Positions 1 to 7,199 of a stretch of DNA of 17,781 nt are shown piece after piece. The DNA is from an uncultured Veillonella sp. (GTDB lineage: Bacteria; Bacillota; Negativicutes; Veillonellales; Veillonellaceae), in contig URPT01000023.1 in NCBI GenBank assembly GCA_900549845.1, forward strand, positions 1 to 17,781, in the 5' to 3' direction. The notes under the pieces are model-generated. The model saw only the letters and a program-made list of their open reading frames with translations. It searched no databases and had not been told where the DNA came from. The position numbers and the translations under genes were made by a program. How positions within the stretch are numbered: position 1 is the stretch's first letter; each line of letters starts with the position of its first letter.

Positions 1-25
1 ATATGTTCAATCATATGATTGATTA

Positions 26-53
26 CCTATCATTGTTCAGTTTTCAAAGATCT
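26..53 (-). promoter_or_regulatory. rRNA leader element, boxA-like (CTTTGAAAACTGAACAA)
   Basis: Read on the minus strand this stretch contains CTTTGAAAACTGAACAA, close to the conserved leader sequence that Firmicutes carry upstream of 16S rRNA. In that role it acts as a boxA-type antitermination signal bound by NusB/NusE. It lies downstream of two tandem strong promoters and within about 75 bases of the expected transcription start. The rRNA gene itself is not in the window. The identification rests on similarity to the known leader and on the promoter context. Confidence 0.75.
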
Positions 54-56
54 GTA

Positions 57-96
57 CCAGTTTCCACGACCTCTTTCGAAGTGTTTCATCAACTGG
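57..96 (-). promoter_or_regulatory. Stem-loop in rRNA operon leader
   Basis: The outer arms are perfect complements (CCAGTT at 91-96 and AACTGG at 57-62, minus-strand reading). Inside them ACTTC (78-82) pairs with GAGGT (69-73), with one G-U pair, around a GAAA tetraloop at 74-77. The element starts a few bases after the predicted transcription start of promoter P2 and precedes the boxA-like element. The sequence shows the hairpin; a role in rRNA processing or antitermination is inferred from position. Confidence 0.5.
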
Positions 97-106
97 CGAC
101 TTGATT

Positions 107-135
107 ATTCTATCAAGTTCAGCTCATTCCGTCAA
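107..135 (-). promoter_or_regulatory. rRNA operon promoter P2
   Basis: The minus strand reads -35 TTGACG (130-135), a 17-base spacer and -10 TAGAAT (107-112). Immediately upstream, 136-176 is rich in A tracts when read on the minus strand, like an UP element that boosts rRNA promoters. The start of transcription is expected near 100. The strength, the UP-like tract and the downstream boxA-like leader all fit the proximal promoter of an rrn operon read off the left edge. Confidence 0.8.
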
Positions 136-203
136 GCACTTTTTCAAAACTTTTTTAGAAGTTTTTTGCTTGTCGTTTGTGCTGTGTCCTAACGACTTGT
201 ATA

Positions 204-231
204 AGTATAGCATAAATAAAAATATCGTCAA
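204..231 (-). promoter_or_regulatory. rRNA operon promoter P1 (upstream tandem promoter)
   Basis: The minus strand reads -35 TTGACG (226-231), a 16-base spacer and -10 TATACT (204-209). It points the same way as P2, about 97 bases upstream, and shares the same -35 hexamer. Tandem P1/P2 promoters are usual for rRNA operons in Firmicutes. No coding sequence lies between it and the left edge. Confidence 0.7.
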
Positions 232-407
232 CACATAAAGTGGCCATTTTTACAACTTCATTTTATTTTCACTACACATTTCAAAAATTACTTCTAATTT
301 CGACAAATTTAAGGATTTAAATTTTATAACACTATTTTCTCTTTTATCTTTATTCATATTATTTTTAAGTACTATCTTATAAACCTATAAGCTTATAACT
401 GTTTGAT
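232..407. other. AT-rich non-coding gap upstream of the rrn promoters
   Basis: This stretch is strongly AT-rich and contains no convincing gene on either strand, no tRNA fold and no large inverted repeat that I can see. It lies between the MFS gene terminator and the rrn promoter P1. Its likely content is upstream A/T tracts that could act as UP-like or curved DNA for P1. Nothing else is supported. Confidence 0.5.
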
Positions 408-453
408 AAAAGAAAAATCCTTAGAACATACCATAAAATACATTCTAAGGATT
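408..453 (-). terminator. Intrinsic terminator of the MFS transporter gene
   Basis: A perfect 11-base inverted repeat (AATCCTTAGAA at 416-426 and TTCTAAGGATT at 443-453) encloses a 16-base loop. On the minus strand it is followed by a U-rich run (TTTTTCTTTT at about 408-417). It lies about 65 bases after the stop of the leftward MFS gene. The plus-strand flank is less T-rich, so minus-strand use is preferred. It also shields the rrn promoters from read-through. Confidence 0.8.
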
Positions 454-518
454 GATTATTATATTGTGTCTAATAGTCTAATACGGTTAGTAGCTTTTAC
501 TATATCACTATATTTGTT

Positions 519-1694
519 TTACAGTTCTAGAGGCGTATACCTCTTTATCCATATATGATATAAAGCCAACGCTACAATCATTGTCACCGCTGTAAACATA
601 TAAAGATACTGATATCCTACAGCACTAGCTAACAGAGCAAGAATGACAGATCCCGCCCCCACACTTATATCTAATGCTAAAAAATATGTTGCTGTCGATA
701 CCCCAGCCCGTTCTATTGGTGCTGATTGAATGGCTAACGCTTGAAATGCTGGTTGTGCTGCACCATAACCTAAACCTAACAAAGGGGCCGTTAATATTAT
801 GGTTAATGGCGTAGTAGCTATTCCTAACGCTAATAGTCCTAGTATAAAGAGTACTAGGCCTGGGTAGATAATATATTTAGAGCCATACCGAGCATATGCT
901 TTTCCTACTAGAGGTCGACTGATTATGATCATTACAGCAAAGATAGCAAAAAATGCACTGCCCCAAATACCAGACCCCATACTATTTAACTCAATGGGAA
1001 TAAATACTAACACACCAGAATAGGTAAAGCCAATAAACAGTCCCATTAAAGCCCAAGGCAAACTTCTTTTTTCAATAAATTGAGATATATGCCACCCTTT
1101 GTGAGTAGATGGTTTAGGCATTGCTAATTCTTTTGATAAGGGAATACTATTACTCAATACTAGGACTAACCCTGTCATAATAGTTAAGAAAAGATAGAGA
1201 GCTATACTACCATATGAAGCAAGTGCATATAAGCCTATTGCAGGCCCCAACACCATTGCCACATTCGAAAAGATAGCAAACATATTGATGCCCTCCCCCT
1301 TTCGATTAGGAGGTAACACCAATACCGCCAACGCCGCCATTACAGTTGTGCCTAAAGCAAATACAACACCATGTAGCCCCCGCAATACAAAGATGGCTTC
1401 TAAAGAGGTTGTAAAATTAAAGAGCCCCATAATGATGAAAAATAAAGCAGTTGATAGTAGTAATACAACTCGTTTGTTAAAGCCATCAATCAAGCGACCT
1501 GCAAAGAGCCTACATACAATTGTTCCTATTTGAAAATAGGTCATCGCTAATCCCGCATCTAAATCACTTCCACTTAATTCAGAGGTTATAACTATCGGCA
1601 AGGCTGCTACGAGAACATATTGTGTCATATATAAAATGCCACTGCTTATACCATAGTTTATAAAAGCAGGGCTCCATAATCGATTTGAATCCAT
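519..1694 (-). CDS. MFS family efflux/uptake transporter
   Basis: A 391-residue protein made almost wholly of hydrophobic segments, consistent with about 12 membrane spans and the usual length of a major facilitator. The loop between spans 2 and 3 carries the MFS motif A form GRLIDGFNKRVVL (about residues 66-78). A second charged loop, PNRKGEG, lies around residues 128-134. The general pattern resembles drug/metabolite:H+ antiporters of the DHA1 type, but the substrate cannot be read from sequence. The ATG start is supported by GGGG eight bases upstream. The gene is monocistronic, with its own promoter (1731-1759) and terminator (408-453), sitting between the rRNA operon and secDF. Family is sure; function is open. 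Confidence 0.9.
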   Translation of the reverse strand: MDSNRLWSPAFINYGISSGILYMTQYVLVAALPIVITSELSGSDLDAGLAMTYFQIGTIVCRLFAGRLIDGFNKRVVLLLSTALFFIIMGLFNFTTSLEAIFVLRGLHGVVFALGTTVMAALAVLVLPPNRKGEGINMFAIFSNVAMVLGPAIGLYALASYGSIALYLFLTIMTGLVLVLSNSIPLSKELAMPKPSTHKGWHISQFIEKRSLPWALMGLFIGFTYSGVLVFIPIELNSMGSGIWGSAFFAIFAVMIIISRPLVGKAYARYGSKYIIYPGLVLFILGLLALGIATTPLTIILTAPLLGLGYGAAQPAFQALAIQSAPIERAGVSTATYFLALDISVGAGSVILALLASAVGYQYLYMFTAVTMIVALALYHIWIKRYTPLEL

Positions 1695-1730
1695 TTATCT
1701 ATCCCCTTTTCAACATTGTGTTACTTTGCT

Positions 1731-1759
1731 ATTTTACGCCCCATATACAAAGAATTCAA
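1731..1759 (-). promoter_or_regulatory. Promoter of the MFS transporter gene
   Basis: The minus strand reads -35 TTGAAT (1754-1759), a 17-base spacer and -10 TAAAAT (1731-1736). It lies about 40 bases upstream of the MFS start codon and after the secF terminator, so it is the natural sole promoter of this gene. Confidence 0.7.
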
Positions 1760-1789
1760 TAAGTATAGACCTTACTATATACATATCCT

Positions 1790-1803
1790 ATACATATATG
1801 TAT
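1790..1803. repeat. 14-bp perfect palindrome upstream of the MFS promoter
   Basis: ATACATATATGTAT is its own reverse complement. It lies about 30 bases upstream of the -35 box of the MFS gene, inside a stretch of TATA/CATA-like repeats (about 1765-1803). A regulator binding site is possible given its place, but the sequence is low-complexity and no regulator gene lies beside it. Confidence 0.3.
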
Positions 1804-1839
1804 GAGTTATCCATGGTAATAATTTATTAGTAGATGATA

Positions 1840-1880
1840 CATAAAAAGAACCTCTCTGAATATAATACAGAGAGGTTCTT
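1840..1880 (-). terminator. Intrinsic terminator after secF
   Basis: A perfect 13-base inverted repeat (AAGAACCTCTCTG at 1846-1858 and CAGAGAGGTTCTT at 1868-1880) encloses a 9-base loop. On the minus strand the stem runs into a short U run at about 1841-1847. It ends the leftward ruvCAB-queA-tgt-yajC-secDF cluster and isolates the downstream MFS gene. Confidence 0.85.
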
Positions 1881-1883
1881 ATA

Positions 1884-1906
1884 CTTTTACCAACAATAGG
1901 TAAAAG
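1884..1906 (-). other. Second stem-loop between secF stop and terminator
   Basis: A perfect 8-base inverted repeat (CTTTTACC at 1884-1891 and GGTAAAAG at 1899-1906) has a 7-base loop. It begins ten bases after the secF stop codon and precedes the main terminator. It has no U tract of its own on the minus strand. It could stabilise the 3' end of the mRNA against exonucleases; that role is inferred. Confidence 0.45.
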
Positions 1907-1915
1907 CATTATATA

Positions 1916-2812
1916 TTATTGTTGATTGCGGATATCGTTTTTGTTGCGACTCTTCCACATAACCCATAAGGATGTAGCTACGCAGATAGAGGAGTACGCA
2001 CCACTAGCGAAACCAATAATCATACAAAGAGCAAAGTTCTTCGTAGTGTCCCCACCGAATAAATAAAGGGATACACAGGCAAACATAACGGTAGCCAATG
2101 TATAGAAACTACGGTGAATACTTTGTGTAATAGACGCATTCGCAAGATCTGCAAATGTGTCAGAACGTTTATGTGTATGTGTATTTTCACGAACACGGTC
2201 AAAGATAACTACAGATTCATTCATGGAGTAACCTACAACCGTAAGAATAGCCGCCAAGAAAGACGCATCAATTTCTAATTGGAAATAAGAGAATACACCA
2301 AGAACCATAATCAAATCATGGAAAATTGCAACGAGAGCAGAAATAGCAACTTTATATTCAAAACGATAAGAAATATATAATGCTAATGCCGCAAACGCTA
2401 TAACAAGATTTAACAACGCATGTTCTGTAACTTCAGAACCAATTACAGCACCTACAGTTTCAATACGTTTAACTGTATTGTTACCGATAGATTTAGTCAA
2501 AGATTCAATCACAGCGGCACTTTCACTAGGTTCAAGATTACGTGTACGAATCATTACGTCTTCGCCCGCTGTATCACCAGTAGTATCTCCAGAAAGCTGA
2601 ATTTGTGCGTTTTCAAGATTATATTCTTTTAGGACGTCACGAACTTGACTAACCTCTACAGGCTGATCAAATACAACTTCAACAATCGTACCACCAGTAT
2701 AATCAATACCAAAGTTAAAACCTTTAGTAAAGATGGAAATCAAACTGATAATAACAAGTGTGGAGGAAATTGCAAACCACCAACGATGATGCTTAATTAC
2801 GTCTAATGTCAT
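1916..2812 (-). CDS. secF: Protein translocase subunit SecF
   Basis: A 298-residue membrane protein of the SecD/SecF family, which uses the proton gradient to help pull preproteins through SecYEG and release them outside. An N-terminal span (about 13-30) is followed by the FGIDYTGGT motif and an exported loop, then five hydrophobic segments. The family signature MNESVVIFDRVREN lies in the conserved membrane region. Length is normal for a separate SecF. The ATG overlaps the secD stop as ATGA. Its ribosome binding site (AGGAGG) is formed by the last secD codons, so the two are probably translationally coupled. A terminator follows. Confidence 0.97.
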   Translation of the reverse strand: MTLDVIKHHRWWFAISSTLVIISLISIFTKGFNFGIDYTGGTIVEVVFDQPVEVSQVRDVLKEYNLENAQIQLSGDTTGDTAGEDVMIRTRNLEPSESAAVIESLTKSIGNNTVKRIETVGAVIGSEVTEHALLNLVIAFAALALYISYRFEYKVAISALVAIFHDLIMVLGVFSYFQLEIDASFLAAILTVVGYSMNESVVIFDRVRENTHTHKRSDTFADLANASITQSIHRSFYTLATVMFACVSLYLFGGDTTKNFALCMIIGFASGAYSSICVATSLWVMWKSRNKNDIRNQQ

Positions 2813-4083
2813 TTGCGTTTACCTCCTTTCAAAGATTTTGGTGCAAATGCGTCAGCACTTGTGCTTGGAGAGATATTCGCACCAAACCAGAATGGATGGT
2901 TCGTAAAGTTACAGTCAATAAGTAAGCGTAATAAGAAATGGCTCACAGTAATCGCTGTGAACATACTTACAACAACACCTACGCCTAAGCTGATAGCGAA
3001 ACCTTTTACAGGGCCAGAGCCTAAGATTGTCAAGATAGCAGCAGTAATGATAACGGATACGTTCGCATCTGTAATTGTTGCTAAAGCACGACTGAAACCA
3101 GCTTCCATGGCTACACGCATGGACTTACCGGAGAACACCTCTTCTTTGAAACGTTCAAAGATAAGAATGTTCGCATCTACAGCAACACCCATGGATAAGA
3201 TAATACCAGCGATACCTGGCAATGTCATAGTTGCATTAAAGCCTTTACCTAATACGAGCAATAAGAGCATAACATATACAAGTAATGCAATATTAGCTAC
3301 GATACCAGAAAAACGATATAAAATAACCAAGAAAATCATGATCATGGCAATACCAGCACTGAAGGCTACAACAGATTTATCCTTGGAGTCTTGACCCAAA
3401 GAAGGACCGACTGTACGCACTTCTAATACATTAATTTTAACAGGCAATGCACCAGAACGTAATAAAATAGCCAAGTCTTTAGCTTCTTCTAAGCTTTGAC
3501 TACCAGAGATTGTTGCTTTACCACCTGTAATTGCTTGTTGTACTACAGGATTAGTCAATTCTTTACCATCCAATGTAATGGCAATACGACGACCAATATT
3601 TTTAGATGTTAAATCAGCAAACTTCTTAGCCCCTTCATCGCTTAATTCAATAGCAACGAGTGGTTGTTTATTTTGACCTAACTCTTCTTTAGCATCTTTT
3701 AAATCATCACCAGTCATAACAGTTTGACCTTGGTCGTTTTTAAATTCCAAGACCGCTGTTTTACCGATACGTTTAATCGCTTCGTCAGGATCTTTTACAC
3801 CTGGCAATTCGATGATAATACGACGAGCACCTTCACGTTGTACTAATGGTTCAGACAAACCCATTTCATTAATACGACGCTCTAAGATTTGCTTCGCTCG
3901 TTCCACTGCATCATTGTCAGCTGTACCAGTCGCAGAGTCCTCTGCTTCCAATACGATGTGCGTACCACCTTGCAAGTCTAGACCTTGTTTCAAAGAGCCT
4001 GCTAATGGTTGAATAAAATACGCAAATAATCCAATGATGGCAGCAATAACTACTAAAAACTTGATAATAGCTTTACCGTTCAA
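2809..4083 (-). CDS. secD: Protein translocase subunit SecD
   Basis: A 424-residue SecD, partner of SecF in the Sec holotranslocon. It shows an N-terminal span, the GLDLQGGTH motif right after it, a periplasmic P1-type region (about residues 35-230), and a C-terminal block of membrane spans with DANILIFERFKEE. It is much shorter than enterobacterial SecD (about 615 residues) but typical for Firmicutes. The start codon is TTG, preceded by GGGAG at a spacing of eight bases. It lies 21 bases after the cyclo-ligase gene and overlaps secF by four bases. The C-terminus is lysine- and glycine-rich; those codons double as the secF ribosome binding site. Confidence 0.97.
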   Translation of the reverse strand: MNGKAIIKFLVVIAAIIGLFAYFIQPLAGSLKQGLDLQGGTHIVLEAEDSATGTADNDAVERAKQILERRINEMGLSEPLVQREGARRIIIELPGVKDPDEAIKRIGKTAVLEFKNDQGQTVMTGDDLKDAKEELGQNKQPLVAIELSDEGAKKFADLTSKNIGRRIAITLDGKELTNPVVQQAITGGKATISGSQSLEEAKDLAILLRSGALPVKINVLEVRTVGPSLGQDSKDKSVVAFSAGIAMIMIFLVILYRFSGIVANIALLVYVMLLLLVLGKGFNATMTLPGIAGIILSMGVAVDANILIFERFKEEVFSGKSMRVAMEAGFSRALATITDANVSVIITAAILTILGSGPVKGFAISLGVGVVVSMFTAITVSHFLLRLLIDCNFTNHPFWFGANISPSTSADAFAPKSLKGGKRK

Positions 4084-4104
4084 AATAGTTGCTCCCTTCT
4101 ACTA

Positions 4105-4671
4105 CTATACGCAATGTATAACGCCTTGCTCCGTTACAATTTTGCTCATCCGTTGGTCCAGTTCATCCATTGGAATTAGTGTATCCCACAATTGTACTGA
4201 CCAGCATATGCCCATAAATGTACATGGTGAAAGTTCCTTGAGAAATCGATCATAATACCCATTCCCCATCCCCATGCGACCGCCTTGACGGTCAAAGCCA
4301 GCACCAGGCACTAAAATCAAATCCAAGTCATGTGGATTAATAACCTCGTATGGCTCAGAGGGAATGCGTATATTTAACACACCCCGAACGATAGATTCTA
4401 GAGACTTAAGACGAACGGCAATCATGGTCGTCTTATCTGTACATACTGGAACATATACGGATTTACCATGTTCTAGAGCATGACGAATAACATCGTCTAA
4501 ATTGGCCTCCTTAGGCATCGCTAAATAGGCCATAATGCTATTAGCTGATTTATATTCAGGAGTATTGACGATTTGCTCCGTCAACATAGGTGTCCATCTA
4601 TGACAATCAGCAACGGATAAAGCAGCGCGCTGGGCCTTGCACGCCCGGCGCACTGCTTCCTTTGTATTCAT
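4105..4671 (-). CDS. 5-formyltetrahydrofolate cyclo-ligase
   Basis: A 188-residue protein of the 5-FCL/MTHFS family. The enzyme uses ATP to convert 5-formyltetrahydrofolate to 5,10-methenyltetrahydrofolate and so returns this storage folate to one-carbon metabolism. The diagnostic C-terminal block GAGFDRQGGRMGMGNGYYDR (ATP and folate site, about residues 123-142) is intact. The N-terminus has the usual basic helix. Length is typical. The ATG overlaps the yajC stop as TAATG, so translation is probably coupled. No functional link to its secretion neighbours is evident; it looks like a passenger in the operon. Confidence 0.93.
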   Translation of the reverse strand: MNTKEAVRRACKAQRAALSVADCHRWTPMLTEQIVNTPEYKSANSIMAYLAMPKEANLDDVIRHALEHGKSVYVPVCTDKTTMIAVRLKSLESIVRGVLNIRIPSEPYEVINPHDLDLILVPGAGFDRQGGRMGMGNGYYDRFLKELSPCTFMGICWSVQLWDTLIPMDELDQRMSKIVTEQGVIHCV

Positions 4672-4961
4672 TATTTTTCTTCCTTGTTTTTCTTGGAAAG
4701 AACGTTAGCAATTGCAGAGCGTGCAAATGTTAACTCTACTTTTTCAGATACTTGAACCTTTACTTTTTCATCATCAAGTTCAACGATTTCGCCATAAATA
4801 CCGCCGATAGTAACGATTTTTTGGCCTTTCTTCAAGCTGCCTAACAAATTAGCGCGCTCTTTTTGTTGTTTCTTTTGTGGACGCCACAATAAGAAATAAA
4901 AGATTACGACCATCAACAAAATAGGCCAGCTAGTTTGCAACACTTGTAAAATATCTTCCAT
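4671..4961 (-). CDS. yajC: Sec translocon accessory protein YajC
   Basis: A 96-residue protein with one N-terminal membrane span (about 13-27, ending in FLLWRPQKKQQKE) and a small cytoplasmic domain carrying the family pattern KKGQKIVTIGGIYGEI. YajC binds SecDF and forms part of the holotranslocon. Order tgt-yajC-(folate gene)-secD-secF is close to the widely conserved tgt-yajC-secDF arrangement. The ATG has a strong AGGAGG upstream. A possible promoter lies in the 77-base gap after tgt. Confidence 0.95.
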   Translation of the reverse strand: MEDILQVLQTSWPILLMVVIFYFLLWRPQKKQQKERANLLGSLKKGQKIVTIGGIYGEIVELDDEKVKVQVSEKVELTFARSAIANVLSKKNKEEK

Positions 4962-4999
4962 TTTATCCTCCTAGTATAATAAATATGTTTTTCTTTTCT

Positions 5000-5028
5000 A
5001 GTATAGCCACCTAATATAGATTTGACTA
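5000..5028 (-). promoter_or_regulatory. Possible internal promoter for yajC-secDF
   Basis: The minus strand reads TAGTCA (5023-5028, four of six matches to the -35 consensus), a 17-base spacer and TATACT (5000-5005). It lies in the only sizeable gap inside the ruv-sec cluster, about 40 bases before yajC. No terminator is visible between tgt and it, so it would add to read-through rather than replace it. Confidence 0.4.
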
Positions 5029-5038
5029 GACTTAATTA

Positions 5039-6154
5039 CTATTTTTTAAAGCTATCCCAAAATTGCATTCTAAATTGTGGGAACCGATCTTCTAAGATGG
5101 CTTGTCTCATTTGACGCATAAACTCAAGCAAGAAGTAAAGATTATGGTATGTTACGAGACGCAATGCCAAAATTTCTTCCGCCTTATACAAGTGACGAAT
5201 ATAAGCACGAGAATAATTTTTACATGTATAACATTGGCAGCCTTCTTCTAACGGACCCCAATCATGAGCAAACTGCGCATTTCGAATATTAAGGCGACCG
5301 TTCCAAGTCATGGCCATCCCATTTCGAGCAACTCGTGTAGGATATACGCAGTCGAACATATCAATACCACGTGCTACGCCTTCTACAAGGCAATCCGCCG
5401 TACCAACGCCCATTAAATAACGAGCCTTGTTAGTTGGCAATAGTGGCGTAGTATATTCTAAGATTTCATTCATCAAATCATGAGGTTCCCCAACGGATAA
5501 GCCACCAATACTATAGCCTTCAAAGTCCATAGCTACCAGCTCTTCCGCACTTTGTTTGCGCAAGTCTTTGTACATACCACCTTGGACAATACCAAACATT
5601 CCTTGACAGTCATGGGCTTTACGAGCCTCTTGGCAACGATGAGCCCAACGTGTGGTACGCGCTGTTGAGCGTTTCGCATAATCATGGTCCGCAGGATACG
5701 GAATACATTCATCAAAGGCCATCGCAATATCAGAACCTAATTGCTCTTGTACCTTTGTTGCCACCTCTGGAGATAAAAACTGTTTAGACCCATCAATATG
5801 AGATCTAAAGGTTACACCCTCCTCAGTAATCTTACGCATATCGCCTAAGCTAAATACTTGGAAGCCACCGCTATCAGTTAAAATAGCTTGATCCCAGTTC
5901 ATAAATTTATGTAAGCCACCTGCTTCTTCTACGAGTTCAGGACCAGGACGAAGGAATAAATGGTACGTGTTGCTCAAGATGACTTGAGAACCCATCGCCT
6001 TTAATTCCTCAGGCGTCATAGTTTTAACTGTAGCTTGTGTACCTACAGGCATAAACATAGGCGTTTGGAAGGTACCATGTGGCGTATGCAATAAACCAGC
6101 ACGAGCCCCCGTGTGAGGACATGTCTTTTGTAATTCATAAGTAATACTCGGCAT
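5039..6154 (-). CDS. tgt: tRNA-guanine transglycosylase
   Basis: A 371-residue TGT of bacterial type, which exchanges guanine-34 of tRNAs with GUN anticodons for preQ1. Substrate-pocket residues are in TDSGGFQVFSLG (Asp94). The nucleophilic aspartate is in DCVYPTR (Asp268). The zinc site is CQCYTC (Cys306, 308, 311) plus His337, with the spacing usual for the family. Length is normal. The ATG is preceded by AGGAGG. It lies eight bases after queA, the next enzyme of the same pathway. No preQ1 riboswitch is seen in front of either gene, as expected inside an operon. Confidence 0.97.
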   Translation of the reverse strand: MPSITYELQKTCPHTGARAGLLHTPHGTFQTPMFMPVGTQATVKTMTPEELKAMGSQVILSNTYHLFLRPGPELVEEAGGLHKFMNWDQAILTDSGGFQVFSLGDMRKITEEGVTFRSHIDGSKQFLSPEVATKVQEQLGSDIAMAFDECIPYPADHDYAKRSTARTTRWAHRCQEARKAHDCQGMFGIVQGGMYKDLRKQSAEELVAMDFEGYSIGGLSVGEPHDLMNEILEYTTPLLPTNKARYLMGVGTADCLVEGVARGIDMFDCVYPTRVARNGMAMTWNGRLNIRNAQFAHDWGPLEEGCQCYTCKNYSRAYIRHLYKAEEILALRLVTYHNLYFLLEFMRQMRQAILEDRFPQFRMQFWDSFKK

Positions 6155-6162
6155 AGTCCCTC

Positions 6163-7188
6163 CTAACGTATAAACATAGCATCGCCAAAGCTAAAGAAAC
6201 GATAACGTTCGCGTACAGCTTCTTCGTAGGCCGCTAAACAATGTTCACGACCAGCCAATGCACTAATCAACATTAATAATGTAGATTGAGGCAAGTGGAA
6301 ATTCGTTACCAACGCATCAATCATCTTAAATTTATAGCCAGGATAGATGAAGATTTGTGTCCATCCACTAATGCCTTGTAGGACACCATCATCATTGGTA
6401 GCCGACTCAAGGGTACGCACAGAAGTAGTACCTACCGCAATAATACGGCGTCCGTTTCGCTTAGCTGCATTAATACGATCAGCTGTATCTTGAGATACCA
6501 CGAAGAACTCACTATGCATTTCATGGTCCTCAATTGTCTCTGCTGATACAGGTCTAAATGTTCCAAGACCAACATGCAAGGTAACAAATTCTAGCTCTAC
6601 ACCTTTCGCTTTTATCTTTTCTAATAGTTCAGGTGTAAAGTGAAGCCCTGCTGTTGGAGCTGCAGCTGAACCTTTCTCCTTAGCATAAACGGTTTGATAA
6701 CGATCTTTATCTTCTAGCTTCTCATGAATATATGGAGGTAATGGCATTTCACCGATTTCTTGTATCACATCATCAAATACACCATCGCAAGTGAATTCAA
6801 TGATACGACCTCCAAACTCAGTTTTATCTATAACGGTCCCACTTAATCGGTCATCAAATTCGATAACTTGACCAATAGGACATTTTTTACCAGGTTTAAC
6901 AAGGCATTCCCAGCGATTTTCACCACATGGTGTGAGGAGCAATACCTCAACCTTGCCACCAGAGCCTTGACGTTGGCCATATAATCTCGCAGGAATAACC
7001 TTTGTATTATTAAATACAAGTACATCCCCTTCGTGAAGTTCATCTAGCAAATCGTAAAAATGCTCTTTATGCGCAACCTCACCTGTAACCTTGTCTAAGG
7101 TCAACAGTCTCGCTGTATCACGAGGCTCTACAGGATGTTGAGCAATTAGTTCCTCTGGTAATTCATAATCAAAATCTGTAACTTTCAT
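6163..7188 (-). CDS. queA: S-adenosylmethionine:tRNA ribosyltransferase-isomerase
   Basis: A 341-residue QueA, which transfers and isomerises the ribosyl group of SAM onto preQ1 in tRNA to give epoxyqueuosine. Family blocks seen are FNNTKVIPARL near the N-terminus, AAPTAGLHFT, VTLHVGLGTFRPV in the middle, and NFHLPQSTLLMLISA near the C-terminus. Length is typical. The ATG has AAGGA upstream. It follows the SpoIID-like gene by eleven bases and precedes tgt by eight. Together the pair covers two consecutive steps of queuosine formation. Confidence 0.97.
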   Translation of the reverse strand: MKVTDFDYELPEELIAQHPVEPRDTARLLTLDKVTGEVAHKEHFYDLLDELHEGDVLVFNNTKVIPARLYGQRQGSGGKVEVLLLTPCGENRWECLVKPGKKCPIGQVIEFDDRLSGTVIDKTEFGGRIIEFTCDGVFDDVIQEIGEMPLPPYIHEKLEDKDRYQTVYAKEKGSAAAPTAGLHFTPELLEKIKAKGVELEFVTLHVGLGTFRPVSAETIEDHEMHSEFFVVSQDTADRINAAKRNGRRIIAVGTTSVRTLESATNDDGVLQGISGWTQIFIYPGYKFKMIDALVTNFHLPQSTLLMLISALAGREHCLAAYEEAVRERYRFFSFGDAMFIR

Positions 7189-7199
7189 CGCAATCCTTA

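Noticed and set aside
1285..1533. Plus-strand open frame of 82 codons inside the MFS gene
   Set aside because: Antisense shadow of conserved membrane segments; composition is not protein-like.
2813..3394. Plus-strand open frame of 193 codons
   Set aside because: It is exactly antisense to secD, has no ribosome binding site of its own that I can see and no recognisable domain. The secD frame explains the lack of stops.
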